Shown here: positions 6,510 through 13,481 of the stretch, one piece after another | How the letters are laid out: each line of letters starts with the position of its first letter | How positions within the stretch are numbered: the stretch's first letter is position 1 | From: Bacillota bacterium | Lineage (GTDB): Bacteria; Bacillota; Clostridia; Saccharofermentanales; DTU023 | Assembly: GCA_023389255.1 (NCBI GenBank) | Contig: JAEWER010000012.1 | Location: 1 to 13,481 of the forward strand | Direction: 5' to 3' | DNA length: 13,481 nucleotides | The notes under the pieces: model-generated | The model's database searches: none | Told to the model about the DNA's origin: nothing | What the model saw: the letters and a program-made list of their open reading frames with translations, nothing else | Translations under genes and position numbers: made by a program

Positions 6510-8690
6510 TTACTTCATATATAAGCGCTGATAAGTAGGCGCTTTAGCTAATTTATATTGCAGGTCAATCAAAAGTTGATGCTTAGCTTCTGTACTGAGT
6601 TTTGTCTCAGCTAAATTAAACTTTTTCGCTTCTGCCTTCATTCGCCAACGGTAATGACTTTCACGCAATTTGACTAAGTCACCCAATCCGACCTCAGTTG
6701 CTAGATCCAGCAAGCGTAAAATCATAAACGGGGTACAAAATACTCCTAAGTTGCGTACAATTGCTCGGGCGAGATAGCTTGGATGAAATTGTCTTGCCAC
6801 TAGTTCTTGGTTTTGACAAATATAATGCCAAATTCCTTCTATTTGCTGACCTCTTAATTGTAGTTGTTTAGCAGATAAGTTCTCTGATTGTGCTATTTGT
6901 TCTAAACTTAAGCCAGATAACCACTTCTGTTCTAATTCTTCTATCTCATCCCAAAGCGGTTGATTATAGCTGGGTACATGCCATTGCTCTACTTGAAAAC
7001 TACAATATTCGCGCCCACGAAATATCTGAAATTTAAGATATCCTAATAAATCAACTACGTCGCCAACTCTAAATAGTTGACTATACTCAGCACTATTAAA
7101 GGCTATCGCACGCATTGTACGCTCACCATCAACTAATAGTTCCAGCGAGATATGTTTGCCATCATCACCTACATTACGCCAGCTTTTGATCACAGCATTC
7201 CTTAAATAAAACAAAGGTTGCTCATTCTCTCTACCTGCCGGCTCAATATTAGTCAACAACTTCGCCAATTCCAAAGAAGCGATAGGAGCCATCAACTCAC
7301 AAGTATAGTTTTGTGAAAGTATGGGATTAACAGGATGCGAGTTAACATAGTCTAGTAGCTTTTGACGCACATTTTCAGCCTCTGTACATTTGAGTTCAAC
7401 ACCTACGGCTTGTAAATGTCCGCCATATGTCAATAAATGCTCTTTGGCATTCTCAAGACAGGCTAAGATGTCAAAGTCTTCTACGCTTCGTCCTGACCCA
7501 CGATAATTCTCACCGTAGCGAGTTAAAACGATGGCTGGCACATTGAACATATTAGTTAATTTGGCAGCCACAATACCCAAAATACCTGGGTGCCAATCTT
7601 CACCGATCACCAAGAGAAAATTTTCTTTTTCTGCCACGCTGAGCTGTGCTACCTGCTTTAGGGCTTCCTCCAACGCATAATTTTCTAGACGCTTGCGCTC
7701 GTTATTCAACGCTTCTAATTCGCTTACTGCCTGCTTACATTCAGCTATATCATCACTGATTAACGCTGTGATAGCTGGAGTAATGTTAGATAACCTACCA
7801 GCTGCATTAAGTCTTGGTGCTAAAAAGAAGCCGTAGCTCATAGCCTCTAATAATTCGTTACTACTTTGAGCCTGTAATAGTTGTAGACCTAAAGGCGCAA
7901 AATCAGAAAAGAATTCTAAACCTTGAGCTACTATGGTTCTATTTTCGCCTGTTAAGGGCATTGAATCGGCAACCGTACCTAAAGAAGCTAGCACAATGTA
8001 TGGTTCTATTTCTTGCTCGCCTAAAGCCTGTACCACTTTCAGAGCAATACCTGCACCACACAAAGATACATAGGGATAAGTATCTTCTTTGACATGAGGA
8101 TTGAGCAACGCATCTGCACAAGGTAACTCATCTCCTGGTTGATGATGGTCAGTTAAAATAATTTTCAGTCCTTGTTTTTTTAGTTCGTATATTTGTGCAA
8201 CACTTCTGATTCCACAATCTACAGTGATCAATAAATCTGGTTGCTCTTGTTGAATTTTCGCTACCATCTTATCGGTTAAGCCATAGCCATCTTGCAAACG
8301 ATCTGGAATTAGAAAACTTACATCACAGCCTCTGCTATGCAAATAGCGATAAAGAATAGCAGTTGCTGTCATACCATCACAATCATAATCACCTAAAATT
8401 ATCACTTTCTCATTTGCTCTGAGCGCTTGCTTGATCAACGAACAGGCTTTGCCCATATCCCGCAAGGAAAAGGGATCATGATATGGAACATCGGTAGGAG
8501 AGATATAATCTTGAAATTGGACATTAGTTTTAATGTTGCGCTCTTTGAGTAATTCCTTAAAAACAAGCAGTGCTTTTTGCTGTTCGCTACTATCGCTCAA
8601 AATGATTTGGCGCACACGATCACTGAGCATAGACTGCCCCACTTCATTTGTAGATTGTTCTAACCATTTTGTATGCGTCAAAATACTCAT
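6510..8690 (-). CDS. recJ: Single-stranded-DNA-specific exonuclease RecJ
   Basis: A 726-aa DHH-family 5'-3' single-strand DNA exonuclease acting in recombination repair and mismatch repair. DHH domain: GDYDCDG (100-106, with D101, D103 and D105), TVDCG (156-160, with D158) and DHH (181-183). The DHHA1 domain includes GSGRS (398-402) and GGH (423-425) within GGHLQAVG; the family usually has A-A-G here, so the V is a small deviation. An OB-like domain spans about 465-570, followed by a further C-terminal part of about 150 residues seen in many Firmicute RecJ proteins. The start ATG at 8690 is preceded by AGGAGAG at about 5 nt. The gene sits just downstream of a strong terminator after rpsU and directly upstream of relA. 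Confidence 0.95.
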   Translation of the reverse strand: MSILTHTKWLEQSTNEVGQSMLSDRVRQIILSDSSEQQKALLVFKELLKERNIKTNVQFQDYISPTDVPYHDPFSLRDMGKACSLIKQALRANEKVIILGDYDCDGMTATAILYRYLHSRGCDVSFLIPDRLQDGYGLTDKMVAKIQQEQPDLLITVDCGIRSVAQIYELKKQGLKIILTDHHQPGDELPCADALLNPHVKEDTYPYVSLCGAGIALKVVQALGEQEIEPYIVLASLGTVADSMPLTGENRTIVAQGLEFFSDFAPLGLQLLQAQSSNELLEAMSYGFFLAPRLNAAGRLSNITPAITALISDDIAECKQAVSELEALNNERKRLENYALEEALKQVAQLSVAEKENFLLVIGEDWHPGILGIVAAKLTNMFNVPAIVLTRYGENYRGSGRSVEDFDILACLENAKEHLLTYGGHLQAVGVELKCTEAENVRQKLLDYVNSHPVNPILSQNYTCELMAPIASLELAKLLTNIEPAGRENEQPLFYLRNAVIKSWRNVGDDGKHISLELLVDGERTMRAIAFNSAEYSQLFRVGDVVDLLGYLKFQIFRGREYCSFQVEQWHVPSYNQPLWDEIEELEQKWLSGLSLEQIAQSENLSAKQLQLRGQQIEGIWHYICQNQELVARQFHPSYLARAIVRNLGVFCTPFMILRLLDLATEVGLGDLVKLRESHYRWRMKAEAKKFNLAETKLSTEAKHQLLIDLQYKLAKAPTYQRLYMK

Positions 8691-8707
8691 TTTTCTCTCC
8701 TACCCGG

Positions 8708-8741
8708 ATAAAAAAAGAGGTGTCGCTAAAGCTACACCTCT
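8708..8741 (-). terminator. Terminator after rpsU, immediately upstream of recJ
   Basis: On the minus strand an 8-bp stem AGAGGTGT/ACACCTCT (8741-8734 with 8723-8716) is extended by a GC/GC pair past a single mismatch. Seven T residues (8716-8710) follow. It lies 25 nt after the rpsU stop codon. The recJ ribosome binding site begins within about 10 nt of the T tract and I found no promoter between, so recJ-relA may depend on read-through. Confidence 0.9.
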
Positions 8742-8766
8742 CAAATTAACTAAAGTAATTGCTGAA

Positions 8767-8937
8767 TTAGCGCTTACGTTTACGAGCAGCTTCAGCTTTC
8801 TTTTTGCGTTTAACACTGGGTTTCTCGTAGTGTTCACGCTTACGCACTTCAGCGAGAACGCCAGAACGAGCACAGAAACGCTTAAAACGACGTAATGCGC
8901 TGTCTAGGGTTTCATTCTCTTTGACTCGAATTTCCAT
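8767..8937 (-). CDS. rpsU: 30S ribosomal protein S21
   Basis: A 56-aa, very basic small protein. The reading begins MEIRVKENETLDSALRRFKR, continues with FCARSGVLAEVRKREHYEKP and ends in a Lys/Arg-rich tail (AARKRKR). This is the typical S21 layout, and the length is normal for Firmicutes. S21 is a small-subunit protein near the mRNA exit/anti-Shine-Dalgarno region and helps initiation. The gene has its own promoter (8986-9015) and terminator (8708-8741). The HIT-family gene directly upstream is a common clostridial arrangement. Its ribosome binding site holds a run of eight G (minus strand, 8952-8945), followed by AGAAAAG and the ATG. Confidence 0.97.
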   Translation of the reverse strand: MEIRVKENETLDSALRRFKRFCARSGVLAEVRKREHYEKPSVKRKKKAEAARKRKR

Positions 8938-8980
8938 CTTTTCTCCCCCCCCTCGCAGCTAATATACGTTTTCACAACAA

Positions 8981-9015
8981 TGTGCATTATAATTCACACT
9001 TACAGTTTTAGTCAA
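8981..9015 (-). promoter_or_regulatory. rpsU promoter with near-palindrome over the -10 box
   Basis: On the minus strand TTGACT (-35, 9015-9010) and a perfect TATAAT (-10, 8991-8986) are 18 bp apart. The -35 lies just past the HIT-gene stop codon. An 18-bp near-palindrome (8981-8998, TGTG-N-ATTATAAT-N-CACA, 16 of 18 positions symmetric) covers the -10 box and could be an operator. Part of this symmetry comes from the -10 sequence itself. Confidence 0.8.
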
Positions 9016-9019
9016 ACTA

Positions 9020-9370
9020 TTACACTAATTTTTCGTTCAATTTTTCACCAGCTAAGAAGTGAAAATGCAAGTGTTTAACCGTCTGTCCACCATCGTCTCC
9101 AGTGTTAGTGATTAAGCGATAACCCTTATCTGCAACACCAAACTCTGCTGCTAGCTGTTTGACTGCTTGAGGCAAAGCTTGCAGTATATTACCTGCCTCA
9201 GGATGTGAAGCTAATTCAGCTAAATTTTCCACATGCACTTTGGGCATTAATAACAAGTGAATAGGAGCAGCTGGTTGTATATCTTTGATCGCAATTAGGT
9301 ACTCATCTTCATAAACTTTGCTCGCCGGTATCTCACCTGCAATGATTTTACAGAAAATACAATCCACCAT
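9020..9370 (-). CDS. HIT-family nucleotide hydrolase/transferase (HinT-like)
   Basis: A 116-aa cytoplasmic protein of the histidine triad family, of normal full length. It has the N-terminal CIFC pair (C4, C7) typical of zinc-binding HIT proteins, PIHLLLMPKVH (36-46), and the catalytic triad HLHFH (100-104, with H100, H102 and H104). HinT-type enzymes hydrolyse purine nucleoside phosphoramidates and aminoacyl-adenylates. The gene starts 7 nt after the alaS stop codon, with GAGG overlapping that stop, so it is in an operon with alaS. A link to clearing aminoacyl-adenylates from AlaRS is tempting but is inference. The exact substrate is unknown. Confidence 0.93.
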   Translation of the reverse strand: MVDCIFCKIIAGEIPASKVYEDEYLIAIKDIQPAAPIHLLLMPKVHVENLAELASHPEAGNILQALPQAVKQLAAEFGVADKGYRLITNTGDDGGQTVKHLHFHFLAGEKLNEKLV

Positions 9371-9377
9371 ACCAACC

Positions 9378-12017
9378 TCAGCTCAGCATCTCTTTAACTT
9401 TAGCTAATGCGGCATCAATTTGCGTCTGATCCTTACCACCTGCCTGCGCCATATCAGGGCGACCACCGCCACCGCCACCGGTCAGCTTGGCAGCTTCCTT
9501 GATCAGATTGCCACAATGGACTCCTTGAGCCACTACATCTTTCGTCGCCATCGCAAGCCACAGTACTTTGCTTTCATGGGCAGAAGCCATGACCACGACG
9601 CCCGATCCAAGTTTATCTTTTAATTGATCACCCAAATCACGTAAGGTCTTAGCATCTATTCCTTCTACCTTAGCTGCGATAAATTGATAGCCTTTATCAC
9701 TTTGCTGTACGTTTGCCATTAAATCAGCAAGGGAGCCTTGGGCTTCTGCTCTTTTCGCTTCTGCGAGTGCTTTTTCTAATTGTTTGTTACGCTCCAATAA
9801 GCCATTGATTTTTGCGATGCTTTCGTGCGTAGCCGTTCTCAAAGTCTCAGCAATTTCTAAGAGTTGACGATGCTCAGTTGCACCATAGCTATAAGCGCTG
9901 ATACCTGTGACCGCTTCAATACGGCGTACACCAGATGCGACGCCAGTTTCTGCCACAATTCTTAACTGTCCAATCTCAGCTGAATTATGGACATGCGTAC
10001 CACCACAGAGCTCAATACTATCTCCGACTTTAACTACACGAACAATATTGCCGTATTTTTCACCGAACAGCGCCATTGCTCCTAATGCCTTTGCTTCTGC
10101 TATCGGCATTTCTTCTGTACTCACACTATTTGCTTGCATAATATGTTGATTGGCAAGTAGCTCAATTGCCTGTAATTCTTTGGCAGACACTGGAGCGTGA
10201 TGCGTGAAGTCAAAACGTAGACGATCAGGTGCTACTAACGAACCCGCTTGTAAAACATGATCACCTAAAATACGACGTAACGCTAGATGTAAGATGTGTG
10301 TGCCCGTATGGTTTTTGGCAATTACTCTTCTGCGCTCTGCATCAACTGCTAACTCTGCAAGCTCACCAGCTTTCACAGATCCTTGGGTAACGATTCCTTG
10401 ATGTAGGTAAATATTGTCACCTGTATGTGTAGTCTGTTTAATTTCAACCACGCCAGATGCCGTAGTTACTAGACCCGTGTCACCAACTTGTCCACCACGT
10501 TCCGCATAGAACGGTGTTTGCGTAAAGAGCAGGACAACTTGATCACCAGCATTTGCTGTTTCTACTAATTCTTGCTTCGTTTCACTCAAGCGCAAAATAT
10601 GAGCGATTTTTTCTTTACTAGTTAAGCAATCGTAGCCTATAAAGTCTGTTGCCTTGCGCTCAATCTGTTCAGGCAGTTGCAACTTATCCCAGGCTGAGCC
10701 AGTATTGGCTAAGAAATCTTCTCTTCCTTTACGCTTTTGGCTTGCCATGTATTCATCAAAGCCTGCCTGATCGACAGCTAGCCCTTCTTCACCTGCAATT
10801 TCCTTAGTTAAATCTAAAGGGAAACCGTAAGTATCGTGCAATTTAAAGGCTTGCTCACCTGTTAGTTGTTTATTGCCTGCTTGCTTAGCTTCGACAATGT
10901 ATTGCTCTAATACTTTGGTACCCTGCTCAATGGTTGACGCAAAACTCTCTTCTTCACGGTGCAAAGTCTGGATAATTCTGTCCTTATCTGTAACCAAATT
11001 TGGATATGCTTCACCCGATTGCTTAATCACTTCTTCAGCTAACTCATAAAGGAAGGGCTCTGCAATACCTAAAATACGGCCAAAACGAGCAGCTCGTCTG
11101 ATCAAGCGTCGCAGAACGTAGCCACGGCCAGAATTACCAGGTGTGATCTGATCAGAGATCATCATGGTTGAGCTACGAATATGGTCTGTTATGACGCGAA
11201 CTGCCACATCAGTCTTGGCATCTTTACCATATTCAACTTTAGCTCGCTCACATACTTTATCGAGAATAGAACGCACTGTATCCACTTCAAATAAGTTGGC
11301 TACATCTTGCATCACACAAGCAAAACGCTCTAAACCACCACCGGTATCAATATTTTTTTGTTTGAGCGGTGTATAGTTACCTTCTTCATCTCTGTTAAAT
11401 TGTGAGAAAACTAGGTTCCAAATCTCTACATAGCGATCGCAGTCACAACCAACGGTACATCCTTCTTTACCACAACCGTATTTTTCTCCACGATCAACAA
11501 AAATTTCTGAACAGGGACCACATGGACCAGTACCATGTTCCCAGAAGTTGTCCTCCTTACCAAAGCGGAAGATTCTTTCTTTTGGCATACCGATATGGTT
11601 GTGCCAAATATCAAAAGCTTCATCATCATCTAAGTAAATAGATGCATATAACTTATCTGCGGGGATTTCAAGCACATCGTGTACGAATTCCCAACCCCAT
11701 TCAATCGCTTCTTTTTTGAAGTAATCACCAAAAGAGAAGTTACCTAACATTTCAAAGTATGTGCCGTGACGAGCTGTTTGACCCACACGTTCAATATCGG
11801 GGGTACGGATACATTTCTGACATGTAGCAACTCGCTTACAAGGTGGCGTTTCTGCACCAGTGAAGTACGGCTTCATCGGTGTCATACCCGCATTGATTAA
11901 TAGGACAGATGGATCATTTTGTGGCACTAGCGAAAAACTAGGTAAACGCAAGTGTCCTTTGCTTTCAAAAAACTTGAGATAGGCTTCACGAATCTCATTC
12001 AGTGACATCCAACGCAT
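9378..12017 (-). CDS. alaS: Alanyl-tRNA synthetase
   Basis: An 879-aa full-length AlaRS that charges tRNA-Ala with alanine in the cytoplasm. Class II catalytic core (about 1-250) with RHGTYFEMLGNFSFGDYF (83-100) and GGGLERFACVMQ (226-237); a middle tRNA-recognition region; an editing domain with HTGTH (570-574) and CGGTH (671-675) metal ligands; and a C-Ala domain with a Gly-rich GGGGGGRPDMAQAGG stretch (847-861). A Cys-rich insertion near 182-193 (C182, C187, C191, C193) lies between GPCGPC and RYVEIWN, as in many clostridial AlaRS. The start is the ATG at 12017, set by GAGGAGAG 5 nt upstream; a second Met three codons later is less well spaced. No T-box leader is visible, although many Firmicute alaS genes have one. 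Confidence 0.98.
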   Translation of the reverse strand: MRWMSLNEIREAYLKFFESKGHLRLPSFSLVPQNDPSVLLINAGMTPMKPYFTGAETPPCKRVATCQKCIRTPDIERVGQTARHGTYFEMLGNFSFGDYFKKEAIEWGWEFVHDVLEIPADKLYASIYLDDDEAFDIWHNHIGMPKERIFRFGKEDNFWEHGTGPCGPCSEIFVDRGEKYGCGKEGCTVGCDCDRYVEIWNLVFSQFNRDEEGNYTPLKQKNIDTGGGLERFACVMQDVANLFEVDTVRSILDKVCERAKVEYGKDAKTDVAVRVITDHIRSSTMMISDQITPGNSGRGYVLRRLIRRAARFGRILGIAEPFLYELAEEVIKQSGEAYPNLVTDKDRIIQTLHREEESFASTIEQGTKVLEQYIVEAKQAGNKQLTGEQAFKLHDTYGFPLDLTKEIAGEEGLAVDQAGFDEYMASQKRKGREDFLANTGSAWDKLQLPEQIERKATDFIGYDCLTSKEKIAHILRLSETKQELVETANAGDQVVLLFTQTPFYAERGGQVGDTGLVTTASGVVEIKQTTHTGDNIYLHQGIVTQGSVKAGELAELAVDAERRRVIAKNHTGTHILHLALRRILGDHVLQAGSLVAPDRLRFDFTHHAPVSAKELQAIELLANQHIMQANSVSTEEMPIAEAKALGAMALFGEKYGNIVRVVKVGDSIELCGGTHVHNSAEIGQLRIVAETGVASGVRRIEAVTGISAYSYGATEHRQLLEIAETLRTATHESIAKINGLLERNKQLEKALAEAKRAEAQGSLADLMANVQQSDKGYQFIAAKVEGIDAKTLRDLGDQLKDKLGSGVVVMASAHESKVLWLAMATKDVVAQGVHCGNLIKEAAKLTGGGGGGRPDMAQAGGKDQTQIDAALAKVKEMLS

Positions 12018-12090
12018 GTCTGCTCTCCTCTTTTCTTACGGCTCTATATACGAATAATGTGGATTAATTACTCATTAACTAAACAACAAT

Positions 12091-12118
12091 ATCATACCGC
12101 AAGCGACAACTGTTTTAA
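12091..12118 (-). promoter_or_regulatory. Possible alaS promoter
   Basis: On the minus strand TTAAAA (12118-12113) and TATGAT (12096-12091) are 16 bp apart, four of six and five of six matches to consensus. They sit between the PTS terminator and alaS and would leave a leader of about 65 nt. AT-rich alternatives nearby cannot be excluded. Confidence 0.4.
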
Positions 12119-12123
12119 CGAAG

Positions 12124-12149
12124 AAAAAGTGCGGTGGTTACCGCACTTT
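12124..12149 (-). terminator. Terminator after the PTS gene
   Basis: A perfect 10-bp stem AAAGTGCGGT/ACCGCACTTT (12126-12135 with 12140-12149) with a 4-nt loop starts 3 nt after the PTS stop codon. On the minus strand it runs into TTTTT-C-TT, ending that transcript before alaS. The plus direction also shows T residues, but no gene there needs it. Confidence 0.92.
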
Positions 12150-12152
12150 CTT

Positions 12153-13481
12153 TTATTGCTTAATTTTCTTCTTCCACAAGCCCAAAATCAAACCTGCTAT
12201 CACCGTACCTACCGCAATTGCGATCAAGTAGCCTAAAGGATTCTCGATCACACCTATTACCCATAAGCCACCGTGTGGGGCACGCAAAGAACAGCCAAGC
12301 ACCATCGAGATAGCACCGGCAACACCAGAACCCAGAATACAACTAACCAAAACACGTAACGGATCAGCGGCTGCAAAAGGAATGGCCGCTTCTGTGATAA
12401 AGGAAAGACCCATAATAATGTTCGTTAAAGTAGCTTTTCTATTTTCCGCAGTAAACTTGGATCTAAACAGCAACATCGCTAGCGCAATCGCTAAGGGTGG
12501 TACCATACCACCAGCCATAACAGCTGCCATAACTTCTGACGATCCTTCAGCAAGCGAAGCCGTACCAAAGACATAAGCTGCTTTATTGATAGGTCCACCC
12601 ATATCTGCAGCCATCATGCCTGCTAATACAAAGCCCAATAAAATTTTGCTGGTTGCACCCATGGACTGCAAGCCATTAGTAATCAGTGTGTTGAGATAAG
12701 AGAAAGGTGGGTTAATCAATAAAACACCGATTAAGCCTATTCCTAAAACACCTAACAACGGATAGAGCAAAACAGGTTTTATCCCTTCTAAACTCTTAGG
12801 CAACTTCTTGAAAAGATGCTTTAAGCCGAGCATCAGATAACCTGCAATAAAACCTAAAACTAGTGCACCTAGGAAACCAGATCCGCCCTCTTTAGCTAGT
12901 GCGCCACCAACAAAACCAACGACAAAACCAGGTCGATCAGCTATGGAATAGGCGATAAAAGCAGCTAAGATCGGCAACATCGCTCCTAATGCCAGACCAC
13001 CTATCTGATTGAATAAAGCAGCAATGGGTGTATTGCTACCAAATTTAGAGGGATCAATAGAATAGTCATCAAGTAAAAACGATAGAGCAATTAAAATACC
13101 ACCGCCAATAACGAACGGTAGCATATTAGAAACACCGTTCATCAAACAGCGATAGGGAGATATACGTCCCTCTCCTTGGCTACTCTCTGTCTGATCTGCT
13201 TGTCCTTGATAAATAGCTGCCTTGCCTTGCATCACTTGATCAATTAACTCTGACGCTTTGTGAATACCGTCTGCCACGTGTACTTCTAGTACTGGCTTGC
13301 CATTAAAGCGTGCAGTAGCTACTTTGGTATCACAAGCAAGAATGATGCCCTGAGCATCTGCGATTTCCTGCGCGCTCAAGGCATTCTCAATACCAGTTTG
13401 TCCGTTAGTTTCAACTTTAATTTTCAAACCTTTGGCTTTGGCTGCTTGCTGTAAAGCCTCTGCCGCCATATAGGTATGTGC
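12153..13481 (-). CDS. fruA: PTS fructose-family transporter, EIIBC part (5' end outside window)
   Basis: Partial: the frame is open to the right edge, giving 442 visible residues. The first visible codons read AHTYMAAEAL, the part of an EIIB-fructose domain that follows the phosphocysteine motif CPTGI. The Met at 13469 is therefore internal and the catalytic Cys lies outside. EIIB runs to about residue 90, then a polar linker, then a membrane EIIC domain with 8-10 hydrophobic segments and the family motifs GGPINKAAY, SFITEAAIPFAAADPLR and LRAPHGG. The C-terminus is the basic tail KKKIKQ, with no EIIA after EIIC. It takes up and phosphorylates a fructose-type sugar using HPr/EIIA phosphate. 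Fructose as substrate is the default; mannose-type relatives are possible. An EIIA domain could lie upstream, outside the window. Confidence 0.93.
   Translation of the reverse strand, partial: AHTYMAAEALQQAAKAKGLKIKVETNGQTGIENALSAQEIADAQGIILACDTKVATARFNGKPVLEVHVADGIHKASELIDQVMQGKAAIYQGQADQTESSQGEGRISPYRCLMNGVSNMLPFVIGGGILIALSFLLDDYSIDPSKFGSNTPIAALFNQIGGLALGAMLPILAAFIAYSIADRPGFVVGFVGGALAKEGGSGFLGALVLGFIAGYLMLGLKHLFKKLPKSLEGIKPVLLYPLLGVLGIGLIGVLLINPPFSYLNTLITNGLQSMGATSKILLGFVLAGMMAADMGGPINKAAYVFGTASLAEGSSEVMAAVMAGGMVPPLAIALAMLLFRSKFTAENRKATLTNIIMGLSFITEAAIPFAAADPLRVLVSCILGSGVAGAISMVLGCSLRAPHGGLWVIGVIENPLGYLIAIAVGTVIAGLILGLWKKKIKQ

Noticed and set aside
8533..8895. Plus-strand 120-aa open frame
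   Set aside because: It lies antisense to the recJ 5' end, a terminator and rpsU, with no ribosome binding site of note and no family resemblance.
12064..12078. Dyad TTAAT-N5-ATTAA in the alaS leader
   Set aside because: The arms are only 5 bp in very AT-rich sequence, as expected by chance.
12131..12146. T-box-like GGTGGTTACCGC text on the plus strand
   Set aside because: It is formed by the arms and loop of the PTS terminator, lies on the strand opposite to alaS, and no plus-strand gene follows it.
13467..13469. ATG at 13469 as the start of the PTS gene
   Set aside because: The preceding codons read AHTY in frame, matching the conserved EIIB sequence, and the frame is open to the window edge, so this Met is internal.

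Overview
The window looks like chromosomal DNA of an AT-rich Gram-positive bacterium, most likely a Firmicute of the Clostridia. The evidence is a Rel protein of the bifunctional type directly after recJ, an RNase J, a HIT-family gene directly upstream of rpsU, CCA-encoded tRNAs, strong AGGAG-type ribosome binding sites, and an alanyl-tRNA synthetase with a Cys-rich insertion of the kind I associate with clostridial enzymes. I cannot name a species.

Left edge (1-1164). A CRISPR array enters from the left: six identical 36-nt repeats and five complete 30-nt spacers, a geometry typical of type II systems. No cas gene and no convincing tracrRNA lies inside the window. A non-coding, pyrimidine-rich stretch follows (390-622). 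Next comes a minus-strand tRNA operon (Asp-GTC, Phe-GAA, Val-TAC) with a strong promoter at about 974-1002, an unusual 12-bp hairpin between the Asp and Phe genes, and a rho-independent terminator at 623-662. Its promoter is divergent from the promoter region of the next operon.

Plus-strand operon (1165-4106). RNase J with a strongly basic N-terminal tail is followed 2 nt later by a 361-aa protein that I read as a highly divergent trigger-factor-like protein. A clean terminator (4124-4153) closes the operon and overlaps the stop codon of the convergent relA gene.

Minus-strand block (4152-13481). In transcription order: the 3' part of a fructose-type PTS EIIBC gene cut by the right edge, a terminator, alaS, a HIT-family hydrolase, rpsU (S21, with its own promoter), a terminator, recJ, and relA. 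The theme is translation, stringent response, RNA decay and DNA repair housekeeping, plus sugar uptake. relA is better started at the ATG at 6497 than at the in-frame TTG six bases upstream; its Shine-Dalgarno overlaps the recJ stop codon, which suggests translational coupling.

The items most worth a second look are the divergent trigger-factor-like partner of RNase J, the CRISPR array, an 8-G tract inside the rpsU ribosome binding site next to a near-palindrome over the -10 box, the hairpin between the tRNAs, and a terminator only about 20 nt upstream of recJ. None of these clearly amounts to a new multi-gene system.
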